Shown: positions 43,877 to 52,141 of the stretch, piece after piece
Layout: each line of letters starts with the position of its first letter
Numbering within the stretch: the stretch's first letter is position 1
Origin: Bradyrhizobium niftali
GTDB taxonomy: Bacteria > Pseudomonadota > Alphaproteobacteria > Rhizobiales > Xanthobacteraceae
Length of the DNA: 64,000 nucleotides
Direction of reading: 5' to 3'
Assembly (NCBI RefSeq): GCF_004571025.1
Contig: NZ_SPQT01000022.1
Span: 1-64,000, forward strand
Program-made: the position numbers and the translations under genes
The notes under the pieces: generated by a model
Databases searched by the model: none
The model's input: only the letters and a program-made list of their open reading frames with translations
Told to the model about the DNA's origin: nothing

Positions 43877-44260
43877 TCAGGCCGCGGCGCCCGTCCCCAT
43901 GCCAAATGTGAGCTGATTGCCGTCGGCATCCACGACGTCGAAGTCGCGCATGCCATAGTCGCGGTCCTCCGGTTGATTGAGCAGCCTGGCACCGCGTCCT
44001 GATACCTCGGCATAGATCCGGTCGACATCTCTGACGAAAACGCAAAGACCGCCCTGTCCGGGCAACCGTTTCGTTGCGGCCGCCGCGAGCAAGTGCAGGC
44101 CGACCTCATCACGGCAGAGGCAGGCATAAGACGGAGGCTGACCGTATTCGAAGGTGACCTCGAAGCCGAGCACGTCGCGGTAATAGGCGAGGCTGGCAGT
44201 GATGTCGGAGACGACGAAGACGGTGGCGGAGCCGGCCATCATCGGGTGTTCGTCGGTCAT
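43877..44260 (-). CDS. VOC (glyoxalase/bleomycin-resistance) family protein
   Basis: 127 residues from ATG 44260, preceded on the minus strand by GGAGGGACCA. The frame is open upstream to 44494 but without family sequence. Two beta-alpha-beta-beta-beta modules: TVFVVSDITASLAYYRDVLGFEV and LCVFVRDVDRIYAEVSGRG. The end RDFDVVDADGNQLTFG carries the metal-site region. Ligand unknown. Confidence 0.85.
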   Translation of the reverse strand: MTDEHPMMAGSATVFVVSDITASLAYYRDVLGFEVTFEYGQPPSYACLCRDEVGLHLLAAAATKRLPGQGGLCVFVRDVDRIYAEVSGRGARLLNQPEDRDYGMRDFDVVDADGNQLTFGMGTGAAA

Positions 44261-44389
44261 TGGTCCCTCCCTCTGGCAAGCAATCTCCGGCGCGCAGGCT
44301 AACATGCGCGCTGGAGGTCTTGCACAGCCCAAGCCGCACCGTAAGCTGTCGCCCGAACAAGGCGGCGCGAGTCCGCCGGAACGGGAGTC

Positions 44390-45217
44390 ATGCCGCACGA
44401 TCCCCTGCTCACGCGCCTGACATCCGCCTTTGCCAAGGTGCCGGGCATCGCTGCCATCGTGCTCGGCGGCTCGCGCGCGCGGGGCAGCGCGCATGCTTCC
44501 TCCGATTACGACATGGGATTGTACTTCTCGGCGGCGAGTTCGCTCGATACGGATCGGCTACTCGCCGCCGCAAAGGAGATCGCCGACGATCCCGCCGCCA
44601 CGGCCGTGACGCCGGTCGGCGAATGGGGCCCGTGGATCGTCGGCGGCGCCTGGCTGTCGGTGGAAGGCCGCAAGGTGGACCTGCTCTACCGCAACGCCGA
44701 CGCGGTCGAGGCGGTGATGCAATCCTGCCGCGCCGGCGTGGTCACCATGGACTACCAGCCTGGTCATCCGCACGGCTTCTGCTCGGCGATCTGGATGGGC
44801 GAGATCGCCTATTGCCGGCCACTGCACGATCCGCAGGCGCTAATCGCCCGGCTGAAATCGATTGCGCTGCCCTATCCGTCGCCGCTGCGTACGGCGTTGA
44901 TCCGGCGCTTTCAGTGGGAAATCTCGTTCGGTATCGAGAATACGGAGCTTGCGGTGGCGCGCGGCGAACAGACCCATGTCGCGGGATGCCTCTACAGGTC
45001 GCTCGCGTGCCTCGCGCAGGTGCTGTTCGCACTGAACGAACGCTATCTCGTCAATGAAAAGGGCGCGGTCCAGGAGGCGGCCGGCCTCCCGCTGACCATC
45101 CCGCATCTGGTGCAGCAGGCGGACGAGATCTGGCGGCAGATCGGCAGCGGCGCCTTGGCGCCGGCTTGCGAAGTCTTGCGCAGGATCGACCGACAGCTGA
45201 AGCTGCTGACGTCTTGA
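44390..45217 (+). CDS. Nucleotidyltransferase-domain protein
   Basis: 275 residues. The catalytic motif of the pol-beta type superfamily, GGSRARGSAHASSDYDMGLYF, spans residues 25-45; the third carboxylate is probably in GRKVDLLYR near 104. The C-terminal half is helical (DUF4037-like in feel) and may bind substrate. Members add nucleotides to small molecules or proteins; the target is unknown. GGGAG lies before ATG 44390. The next gene begins 16 nt later. Confidence 0.75.
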   Translation: MPHDPLLTRLTSAFAKVPGIAAIVLGGSRARGSAHASSDYDMGLYFSAASSLDTDRLLAAAKEIADDPAATAVTPVGEWGPWIVGGAWLSVEGRKVDLLYRNADAVEAVMQSCRAGVVTMDYQPGHPHGFCSAIWMGEIAYCRPLHDPQALIARLKSIALPYPSPLRTALIRRFQWEISFGIENTELAVARGEQTHVAGCLYRSLACLAQVLFALNERYLVNEKGAVQEAAGLPLTIPHLVQQADEIWRQIGSGALAPACEVLRRIDRQLKLLTS

Positions 45218-45233
45218 AAACACGGAGCACCAG

Positions 45234-46007
45234 GTGACATCCGACAGTCCCGTCACTTACGAATGCATCGGCAACATCGCCCGCATCACGCTGCGCCGCC
45301 CGCCCGTCAATGCGCTGAGCCTCGAGGTCATCCGCTCGGTGGTCGCGGCGCTCCGCCGCGCCGCCGACGATGCGGATGCGCGCGTGGTCGTGCTGGCGAG
45401 CGCGATTGCCAGGCGCTTTTCGGCGGGCCTCGATCTCGACATCCTGCTCGGCAAGCCTGGCGCCGAGATCCGCGAATTCCTCCAGGCGCTCTATATCGAC
45501 CTTTACGATGCCCAGTACGGGCTCGGAAAGCCGTCGATCGCTGCGGTCGCTGGCGCGGCCCGCGGCGGTGGCATGACCATGGCAGTGTCCTGCGACGTCG
45601 TGCTGGCATCCGAGAGTGCAACGTTCGGCTATCCCGAGATCGACGTCGGCGTCATTCCCGCGATCCACTACGCGCATCTGCCGCGCATCGTCGGACGCCA
45701 CCGCGCTTTCGAGCTGCTGTTCACCGGCCGCGTCTTCAGCGCCGCCGAGGCACGCGAACTCGGCGTGGTGAACCGCGTCGTCGGAGATACGGAGCTCGAG
45801 GCCGAGGTCGTGAGGCTCGCGGCGCGGTTCGCCGCGAAATCGGCCGCGGTGCTGCGGATGGGCCGGGCCGCCTTCATGCGCCAGATCGACCTCGACTATC
45901 GGCGCAGCATTGCCAGCGCCGTGGACGACTTCTGCAACGTCGCGACGTCGGACGAGGCGCAGGAGGGCCTGAGGGCGTTCGTGGAGAAGCGGGCAGCGAA
46001 ATGGTGA
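45234..46007 (+). CDS. Enoyl-CoA hydratase/isomerase family protein
   Basis: 257 residues from GTG 45234, preceded by GGAGCACCAG. Crotonase blocks: RPPVNALSLEVI, RFSAGLDLDILL (about 61-72) and VAGAARGGGMTMAVSCD (about 103-119). The position that holds the second catalytic Glu reads FGYPEIDVGVIP, keeping a Glu. Likely an acyl-CoA hydratase or isomerase; substrate unknown. Confidence 0.82.
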   Translation: MTSDSPVTYECIGNIARITLRRPPVNALSLEVIRSVVAALRRAADDADARVVVLASAIARRFSAGLDLDILLGKPGAEIREFLQALYIDLYDAQYGLGKPSIAAVAGAARGGGMTMAVSCDVVLASESATFGYPEIDVGVIPAIHYAHLPRIVGRHRAFELLFTGRVFSAAEARELGVVNRVVGDTELEAEVVRLAARFAAKSAAVLRMGRAAFMRQIDLDYRRSIASAVDDFCNVATSDEAQEGLRAFVEKRAAKW

Positions 46008-46046
46008 GGACGGCCGGCCACCGCGCGAGTCGGGAATGCGAAGCGT

Positions 46047-46682
46047 TCAGGCGGTCTTGTCGACCGAAGACGATGAATCGGCCGGTGGATATTTCGTCAC
46101 GGGCACCATGAAGGACTTGGTGCCGACCTGGTAGATGATCTTGCCGTTCTTCCCGTCATCGGTCGCAATCTGCGCCTGCCCGAACATGATGACGTTCTTG
46201 TAGACGTAGCCGGTGCCCTGCCGGGTGATGCCGTCGGTGGTGACGCTGACCTGCGCCTCCTTGCCGTTGACGGCGAGCACCTTGAAGCTCGCGCTCTTGC
46301 CGTTGTCGCTGGAATAGCCGCCCCAGCTTCCCATGAGACGGCTGTCGGAGGCCGGAGGCGCCTGTTTCTCGAGATTGGCGGTCTGCTTGCCAGCGCCACC
46401 CGCGGAGAACAGGAGCACCATGTTCTTGCCGTCCTTGGTGCCGACCGTGACGCCGCCGAAGGTGATAAGCGAGCCCTGGACCTCGCCGAAGCCGCGTTCG
46501 GTATGCCCGTTATGGGTATACTCGACCTGCGCCCGGGCACCGCGGATGTTCACGACCTTGAAGCCGACGGGCTGGTTGTTGCCCACCCAATTGCCCTTCC
46601 AGTCACCGACCAGAGTGCTCTGGTGAAAGATGCGCTCGTTCGCGGGCGAAATCTGGCTGGTGCTCGATGTGACGATGGCCAT
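46047..46682 (-). CDS. Hypothetical protein with two internal beta-rich repeats (211 aa)
   Basis: No family recognised. Residues about 24-95 and 114-185 can be aligned with each other: LVGDWKGNWVG against LMGSWGGYSSD, FKVVNIRGARAQVEY against FKVLAVNGKEAQVSV, and GVTVGTKDGKN against QIATDDGKNGK. There is no signal peptide in the first 30 residues (MAIVTSSTSQISPANERIF). The Ser-rich tail ends SSSSVDKTA. Possibly a structural or secreted protein using a non-classical signal. Confidence 0.6.
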   Translation of the reverse strand: MAIVTSSTSQISPANERIFHQSTLVGDWKGNWVGNNQPVGFKVVNIRGARAQVEYTHNGHTERGFGEVQGSLITFGGVTVGTKDGKNMVLLFSAGGAGKQTANLEKQAPPASDSRLMGSWGGYSSDNGKSASFKVLAVNGKEAQVSVTTDGITRQGTGYVYKNVIMFGQAQIATDDGKNGKIIYQVGTKSFMVPVTKYPPADSSSSVDKTA

Positions 46683-46842
46683 TGGATTGCTCGGCGGAAA
46701 AACCCGCTTTCGTTCGCTCCAGCAATGTCAGGATGCTGGCCGGAAATGAACGGAACCATCCGATTAGGGCCACGCGCAGGTTAACGAGCGGTTAAGTTCA
46801 ACCGCCGGCTGACACGGCAAAACGCCTCAGCCGGGGCCTGCC

Positions 46843-47706
46843 TTAGCGTCCCCAGCGATCCGACCAGATCTTCTCGCCGATCATGCAGCTGACGCGCGGC
46901 TCCTTGTCCGCAACGCGCACCACGGGACGCTCCGGCGTGCGGCCTGCGACCTCCATCAGGAGCTTGGTGCGGATCGCTTCCTTGAACTTCTCGCGGTCCT
47001 TGATCGTGATGACGAAGGAGCCGGGACCGCCGATCACGCAATCCTCGTAGTAGTAGTCGAGATTGTCGATATCCATGGTCGAATAGGACGGCTCCTTGAC
47101 CATGATCGGCAGGCCGTTGATGATGATGCCTTTCTCGAGCGCGGCGTCGCGCGCCACCGTGACCGGGCCGCCATTGTTGTTGGGACCGTCGCCGGAGATG
47201 TCGATGACGCGGCGCAAGCCCCGATAGGGATCCTCGTCGAACAGCGGCATCGCGAACGTGATCGCGCCGGAGATCGATGTGCGCGAGGCGCGCCGGATCG
47301 GCGTCTTCAAGATTTCGGCGGCGACCGCATCCGCGGTCTCCGGTCCGTCGATCAACCGCCAGGGAATGATGATCTTCTGGTCGCTGGAAGCAGCCCACTC
47401 GAAATAGGTCACCGCGATCCGGCCGTTCGGACCGAGCTTCAGCGCCTGCAAGAACTCCTTCGACTGGATCGCCTGCGCATAGCCTTCGCGCTGGATCGCG
47501 AGCTCGTCCATGTCCATGGAGTAGGAGACGTCGACCGCAAGGACCAGTTCGACATCGACCGTCTGCGCGTCCCTGTCGGCCGCCGGCCGCTGCGATCGAT
47601 CCTTGGACGCCTCAAATTTAGGTCCTGGTGCGGCGAAGCCCGCAACATCCCCCCCGGCGAGCACGCCGGCCACCAGCACAGCCCCGATCGAGAACAGCAA
47701 GCGCAT
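46843..47706 (-). CDS. DUF1194 (von Willebrand A-like) secreted protein
   Basis: 287 residues with an N-terminal signal (MRLLFSIGAVLVAGVLAGGDVAGFA). VELVLAVDVSYSMDMDELAIQREG contains the DxSxS MIDAS metal motif, followed by RRVIDISGDGPNNNGG. The family is widespread in rhizobia and of unknown role. The gene faces away from the fluoride riboswitch region, with REP-like DNA between. Confidence 0.8.
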   Translation of the reverse strand: MRLLFSIGAVLVAGVLAGGDVAGFAAPGPKFEASKDRSQRPAADRDAQTVDVELVLAVDVSYSMDMDELAIQREGYAQAIQSKEFLQALKLGPNGRIAVTYFEWAASSDQKIIIPWRLIDGPETADAVAAEILKTPIRRASRTSISGAITFAMPLFDEDPYRGLRRVIDISGDGPNNNGGPVTVARDAALEKGIIINGLPIMVKEPSYSTMDIDNLDYYYEDCVIGGPGSFVITIKDREKFKEAIRTKLLMEVAGRTPERPVVRVADKEPRVSCMIGEKIWSDRWGR

Positions 47707-47868
47707 CGCAGCCTCCCGTCGTATGACGCGATGGTGACATGCAATCGCCTAGCCGCAAAGTGCGAAGATCGCTTGCGCTTCACATTCAAGTTAGGAATTT
47801 GCGTCGTTGCGGCGACTTGCCGTCGTTTGGCCATAGCGATGACGTCGGAACGCGCAATCACCTGCGCC

Positions 47869-47966
47869 GTCATTCCAGGGCTCGCGAAACGCGAAGCTCC
47901 GGCGCGCCCTGCGTCCGGGAATCTCGAGATTCCGGGTTCGATACTGCGCGTCGCCCTGGAATAACG
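47869..47966. repeat. Extragenic palindrome family A, copy 1
   Basis: Begins GTCATTCCAGGG and ends CCCTGGAATAACG, with GGGAATCTCGAGATTCCGGG in the centre. Same layout as the copies at 56023 and 62477; this copy is the most diverged at its left flank. Confidence 0.8.
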
Positions 47967-48030
47967 ACTCGTGGGATGGAGCGTCCCGCCCACTTGTCCG
48001 ACGCGATTTCCATGCTAGGCTGGCCGCACC

Positions 48031-48097
48031 GATGGGGATGGAGTCCCCCGACAACCGCCCGGCGGTCGGTGACCGTGATGGGCTGATGACTCCTGCT
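48031..48097 (+). promoter_or_regulatory. Fluoride riboswitch (crcB motif)
   Basis: GGGGATGGAGTCCCCC, ACAACCGCC and GGCTGATGACTCCTGC follow each other in the order of the crcB/fluoride riboswitch consensus, including the invariant GATG, AACCGCC and CTGATGACTCCT parts that form the pseudoknot and fluoride/Mg site. It precedes an operon with crcB genes. Fluoride binding should stabilise the aptamer and let transcription pass the terminator at 48145. Confidence 0.93.
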
Positions 48098-48144
48098 TGA
48101 GGTGGGGCAATTTTGAGCCTCTGCCTTTGGCGGGAGCATGGACG

Positions 48145-48168
48145 AACCCGCCGATGGCGGGTTTTTTG
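48145..48168 (+). terminator. Riboswitch-controlled intrinsic terminator
   Basis: AACCCGCC-GAT-GGCGGGTT makes an 8-bp GC-rich stem, directly followed by a run of T. It lies 48 nt after the aptamer and 62 nt before the first gene, as expected for the off-state of a transcriptional riboswitch. Confidence 0.88.
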
Positions 48169-48229
48169 TTGCCTGACGACGAAAGCAGCGAGAAGGCCAG
48201 GACGTGAAGGCCAAGGGGAAATCCGAGGC

Positions 48230-49438
48230 GTGACGACGACGACACCGAATGCTGCGCGTGCCGGGCTGCCCAGAGGGATCTGGGTGCTCGGCTTCGTCTC
48301 GATGCTGATGGACGTCTCCTCCGAGATGATCCACGCGCTGCTGCCGGTCTATCTCGTCACCGTGCTCGGCGCCTCGACGCTCACGGTCGGCTTCATCGAG
48401 GGAATTGCGGAGGCGACGGCCTCGATCACCAAGATCTTCTCCGGCGCGCTGTCGGACTGGCTCGGCCGCCGCAAGCTGCTCGCCGCCCTCGGCTACGGGC
48501 TGGCTGCCTTCACCAAACCGCTGTTCCCGCTCGCGCCCAGCGTCGAATGGCTGGTGGCCGCGCGCTTCATCGACCGGGTCGGCAAGGGCATCCGCGGCGC
48601 GCCGCGCGATGCGCTGATCGCCGATATCGCTCCCATCGGCCTGCGCGGCGCGAGCTTTGGCCTGCGCCAATCGCTCGACACCATCGGCGCCTTCGTCGGA
48701 CCGCTCGCGGCGATCGGCCTGATGTGGTGGACGGCTGACAATTTTACCGCCGTGTTCTGGGTTGCCGTGCTGCCGGCCTTTCTGTCCTTCGGCCTGATCG
48801 CCTTTGCCGTGAGCGAGCCGGAGCCGGACCCAAGCCGGGAATCTGCGAAAAATCCGCTCAATCTCGCTGCGATGCGGCAGCTCGGAGCGGTCTACTGGCG
48901 CGTCGTGGCGGTCGGAATCGTCTTCACGCTCGCGCGCTTCAGCGAAGCCTTCCTGATCCTGCGCGCGCAGAACATCGGCCTCAATGCGATGTGGGTGCCT
49001 GCGGTGCTGGTGCTGATGAACATCGTCTACGCGCTGTCGGCCTATCCGGCCGGCGTGTTGTCGGACCGCATCAACCGGACCGCCCTGCTCGCGCTCGGCC
49101 TCCTCTTCCTCTGCGGCGCCGACCTCGCACTCGCGCTGCTGCCGAACCTTGGCGGCCTGGCGCTCGGTGTCGCGTTGTGGGGGCTGCATATGGGATTGAC
49201 GCAAGGCCTGCTCTCGGCCCTCGTCGCCGATGCCGCGCCGCCAAGCTTGCGCGGCACCGCATTCGGCTATTTCAACCTGTTCACGGGCCTGGCACTGCTG
49301 GCCGCGAGCGTGATCGCAGGTGCGCTGTGGGACGCCTATGGTCCGGCCGGCACGTTCCTGGCAGGGCTCGGCTTCGCGCTGGTGTCGCTCGTGGGGCTGC
49401 TCGCCGTCGGCAATGGGCTGGCAGCGGAGGGCAAATGA
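48230..49438 (+). CDS. MFS transporter, first gene of the fluoride-riboswitch operon
   Basis: 402 residues from GTG 48230 (TTTTPNAARAGLPRGIWVLGFVSMLMD); upstream ATG 48113 would run through the terminator. About 12 membrane segments, with the MFS loop motif GALSDWLGRRKLLAALGYG (about 75-93) and DRVGKGIRGAPRDALIAD (about 108-125) characteristic of a small MFS group. Substrate unknown; as first gene under fluoride control it may export fluoride or another toxic anion, or restore pH or metal balance. It ends 19 nt before crcB-1. Confidence 0.85.
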   Translation: MTTTTPNAARAGLPRGIWVLGFVSMLMDVSSEMIHALLPVYLVTVLGASTLTVGFIEGIAEATASITKIFSGALSDWLGRRKLLAALGYGLAAFTKPLFPLAPSVEWLVAARFIDRVGKGIRGAPRDALIADIAPIGLRGASFGLRQSLDTIGAFVGPLAAIGLMWWTADNFTAVFWVAVLPAFLSFGLIAFAVSEPEPDPSRESAKNPLNLAAMRQLGAVYWRVVAVGIVFTLARFSEAFLILRAQNIGLNAMWVPAVLVLMNIVYALSAYPAGVLSDRINRTALLALGLLFLCGADLALALLPNLGGLALGVALWGLHMGLTQGLLSALVADAAPPSLRGTAFGYFNLFTGLALLAASVIAGALWDAYGPAGTFLAGLGFALVSLVGLLAVGNGLAAEGK

Positions 49439-49457
49439 TGACGGGGAGTTGTTCATC

Positions 49458-49847
49458 GTGTTGAGCGGGGTGCTTGCCATTGTGATCGGCAGCGTGCTGG
49501 GCGGCTGTGCGCGCTATTTCATCTCCGGCGCGATCGCGCGGCGGCTGGGCGAGACGTTTCCGTGGGGCACCATGACCATCAACGTCACCGGCGCCTTCCT
49601 GATCGGCATTTTTGGCGCGCTGGCAACCCATCCCGGCTCGATGTTCGCCTCGCCCAATCCATGGCTGTTCGCGGTGACCGGTTTCCTCGGCTGCTACACC
49701 ACGGTGTCCTCGTTCAGCCTGCAAACGCTGACGCTCGCCCGTAACGGCGAGCCCATGCATGCGCTCGGCAACGTCGCCTTCTCGGTCGGACTGTGCCTCG
49801 CCGCCGTCAGCTGCGGCTTCCTGCTCGCTGACGGTCTTGGAGGGTAG
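49458..49847 (+). CDS. crcB: CrcB/Fluc fluoride channel subunit 1
   Basis: 129 residues from GTG 49458, with GGGGAG nine nt upstream; the frame is open to 49320 inside the MFS gene. Four membrane helices. Family marks: GSVLGGCARYFISG, TMTINVTGAFLIGIFG and GFLGCYTTVSSFSLQT, including the Asn of TxxxN and the Thr/Ser/Phe region of the pore. Fluc proteins are dual-topology dimers; the second subunit gene begins six nt after this one. Confidence 0.92.
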   Translation: MLSGVLAIVIGSVLGGCARYFISGAIARRLGETFPWGTMTINVTGAFLIGIFGALATHPGSMFASPNPWLFAVTGFLGCYTTVSSFSLQTLTLARNGEPMHALGNVAFSVGLCLAAVSCGFLLADGLGG

Positions 49848-49853
49848 CGGCCG

Positions 49854-50279
49854 ATGAATTCTCCCTCCGCCGAGCGCCGGCGCAGCGCGATGCTCTATGC
49901 CTGGGTTTCCGCCGGCAGCGTCGTCGGTGGCCTGACGCGCTATCTGGTCGGGCTCGCGCTCGTTACCGGTCCGGGCTTTCCCGTCGCGACCCTGTTCATC
50001 AATGCCACCGGCTCGCTGATCATCGGATTCTATGCGACGCTGACCGGCCCGGACGGCCGCATGCTGGCACGGCCCGAGCACCGGCAGTTCGTCATGACCG
50101 GGTTCTGCGGCGGCTACACCACCTTCTCGGCCTTCAGCCTGGAAACCTTCCGCCTGGTCCATGGCGGCATGAAATACACCGCGCTGGCCTATGTCGCCTC
50201 CTCCGTCGTCTGCTGGCTGGTGTCGGTCTGGCTCGGCCATATGATGGCGAGCCGCTACAACCGCTTGAGAAGGAGCTGA
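49854..50279 (+). CDS. crcB: CrcB/Fluc fluoride channel subunit 2
   Basis: 141 residues. GSVVGGLTRYLVG, LFINATGSLIIGFY and GFCGGYTTFSAFSLE match the family more closely than subunit 1. Its GGAGG ribosome site overlaps the end of crcB-1. Paired genes of this kind can encode heterodimeric channels that drain fluoride from the cytoplasm. Confidence 0.92.
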   Translation: MNSPSAERRRSAMLYAWVSAGSVVGGLTRYLVGLALVTGPGFPVATLFINATGSLIIGFYATLTGPDGRMLARPEHRQFVMTGFCGGYTTFSAFSLETFRLVHGGMKYTALAYVASSVVCWLVSVWLGHMMASRYNRLRRS

Positions 50280-50281
50280 CC

Positions 50282-50623
50282 ATGCAAATTCCCAATCAGG
50301 CCGTTTCGCTCCGCATCTTCATCGGCGAGAGCGACCATTGCGACGGCAGGCCGCTCTATGAAGCGATCGTGATGAAGGCGCGCGAGCTGCACCTCGCCGG
50401 CGCCACCGTGCTGCGCGGTCCGATGGGGTTCGGCAAGTCGAGCCGGCTGCACACCTCGAAAATCCTGCGGCTCTCGGAAGACCTGCCGCTGCTGATCGAG
50501 ATTGTCGACAGCGAGGACAACATCAACGCATTCCTGCCCATCCTGGATGGCATGATGTCGAGCGGGCTGATCACCTTGGAGAAGGTGCAGGTCCTGCAAT
50601 ATGGTGAGAGGGCCGCGAGCTGA
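50282..50623 (+). CDS. DUF190 family protein (PII-like fold)
   Basis: 113 residues; MQIPNQAVSLRIFIGESDHCDGRPLYEAIV and GATVLRGPMGFGKSSRLHTSKILRLSEDLP are the usual DUF190 blocks. The family often stands next to crcB. AAGGAGCTGACC precedes the ATG, overlapping the crcB-2 end. Predicted to bind a small ligand in PII-like fashion, but function unknown. Confidence 0.88.
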   Translation: MQIPNQAVSLRIFIGESDHCDGRPLYEAIVMKARELHLAGATVLRGPMGFGKSSRLHTSKILRLSEDLPLLIEIVDSEDNINAFLPILDGMMSSGLITLEKVQVLQYGERAAS

Positions 50624-50666
50624 TCGCTCCGGCAGGAACCCGAGCCCGCCGTGTCCAGGAGGCGGA

Positions 50667-50972
50667 ATGAACGACGCCGTCACCAAGCCGAAAACCAGGA
50701 CCAAGACCAAGGTCGAGCGACCGAAGCTGCACAAGGTCATCCTGATCAACGACGACTACACGCCGCGCGAGTTCGTCACGATGATCCTCAAGGCCGAGTT
50801 CCGCATGACGGAAGATCAGGCCTACAAGGTGATGATCACGGCGCACAAGCTGGGCGCCTGCGTGGTCGCCGTGTTCACCAAGGACGTCGCCGAGACCAAG
50901 GCAACGCGCGCCACCGACGCCGGCCGCGCCAAGGGCTATCCGCTGCTGTTCACGACGGAGCCGGAGGAATAG
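50667..50972 (+). CDS. clpS: ClpS-family N-degron adaptor, paralogue
   Basis: 101 residues from ATG 50667 with AGGAGG before it. The core LHKVILINDDYTPREFVTMIL, the helix with TAHKLGACVVAVFTKDVAETK and an N-terminal Lys-rich tail define ClpS, which delivers N-degron substrates to ClpA. Where E. coli ClpS has the gate Met (DDYTPMEF) this protein has Arg, as I recall for ClpS2-type paralogues. No clpA is adjacent. The gene lies 43 nt after DUF190 and may be part of the fluoride operon. Confidence 0.85.
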   Translation: MNDAVTKPKTRTKTKVERPKLHKVILINDDYTPREFVTMILKAEFRMTEDQAYKVMITAHKLGACVVAVFTKDVAETKATRATDAGRAKGYPLLFTTEPEE

Positions 50973-51071
50973 GCCATCCGCGCCTTCCGACTTTGCATTC
51001 CCGCCGGAGATCGCCGACAATGCCGCAAACCGGCGCAGGCCGGACAAAAAGCAAGGCGGGAAACGACGGAA

Positions 51072-52106
51072 GTGGGCATATCAATAAGAAGCTTCGCGAC
51101 CAGAGGCCAACTGGTCCTGACGCTGGCGGCGATCGCCTTCTTCACCACCGGCGCGGCGCAAGCGGCCGAACGGGTCCGCATCGGGCTGTTGAAGCTCTCC
51201 TCGGCAGCCCCGTTGTTCCTCGCCAAGGAGCGTGGTTATTTCGAGCAGGAAGGGATCGAGGCCGATCTGAAATTCTTCGATGCCGCCGTGCCGATCGCGG
51301 TAGCCAGCGTCTCCGGCGATATCGACATCGGTTTCACCGGCTTCACGGCCGCCTTCTACAACCTCGCGGGCAAGGGCGGACTGAAGGTGGTTGCCGGCAC
51401 GGCGCGCGAGGCACCCGGCTTCCAGAACACGGCCTATGTCGTCTCCAAGCGCGCATATGATTCGGGCCTGAAGACGCTGAAGGACTTGCCCGGCCATTCC
51501 GTCGGCATCACGCAAGTCGGCTCGACTTTCCATTATTCGCTCGGCCTGATCGCCGACAAGCTGAAATTCGACGTGACCTCCGTCCGGGTCGTTCCGCTGC
51601 AATCGCTGCCGAATGTCGCCGCGGCCATCAAGGGCGGCCAGCTTGACGCGGCGCTCACCGCCACGACCACGATCAGCCCGGTGGTCGCCTCTGGCGATGC
51701 GATCGTGCTCGGCTTCGTCGGCGACGAGACGCCCTGGATGCTCGGCTGCGTCGTGGCTTCGACCGCGACGATCGAGAAGAACCGCAAGCTGGTCGAGAAA
51801 GTGCTGGCCGTCTATCGCCGCGGCGCCGACGACTATGCGCGCGTGCTGTTGAAGCGCGATGCGGACGGCAAATTCGCCCGCAGCGAGGAAGGTGACGCGA
51901 TGATTGCGATCATCTCCAAGTACACCGAGCAGAAGGTCGAGCAGCTCCGCATCGGGCTGTCGGTCGTCGATCCCGCGCTCGACAGCGCCGACATCTCCCG
52001 CCAGATCGCCTGGTTCAAGCGCCAGAAGATGGTCGAACCCGATATCGATGCCGAGAAGATCATCGACAAATCCTTCGTCCCGGACCGCCCGACGGCGCCG
52101 AAATGA
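51072..52106 (+). CDS. ABC transporter substrate-binding protein, NMT1/SsuA-like
   Basis: 344 residues from GTG 51072 with a signal peptide (cleaved near AQA, residue 31). RVRIGLLKLSSAAPLFLAKERGYFEQEGIEADL is typical of the NMT1/TauA/SsuA group that binds sulfonates, nitrate or thiamine precursors; the ligand is not predicted. No permease or ATPase gene follows, and the next gene is an FAD oxidoreductase 35 nt on. The pair may transport and oxidise the same compound. Confidence 0.82.
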   Translation: MGISIRSFATRGQLVLTLAAIAFFTTGAAQAAERVRIGLLKLSSAAPLFLAKERGYFEQEGIEADLKFFDAAVPIAVASVSGDIDIGFTGFTAAFYNLAGKGGLKVVAGTAREAPGFQNTAYVVSKRAYDSGLKTLKDLPGHSVGITQVGSTFHYSLGLIADKLKFDVTSVRVVPLQSLPNVAAAIKGGQLDAALTATTTISPVVASGDAIVLGFVGDETPWMLGCVVASTATIEKNRKLVEKVLAVYRRGADDYARVLLKRDADGKFARSEEGDAMIAIISKYTEQKVEQLRIGLSVVDPALDSADISRQIAWFKRQKMVEPDIDAEKIIDKSFVPDRPTAPK

Positions 52107-52141
52107 CTGACGACAACGACAACAAGAACACGGAGCTACCC

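Noticed and set aside
47870..49480. Minus-strand open frame of 536 codons opposite the riboswitch and MFS gene
   Set aside because: It would run through the riboswitch, its terminator and a palindromic repeat, and is rich in Gln/Arg/Glu as an antisense artefact.
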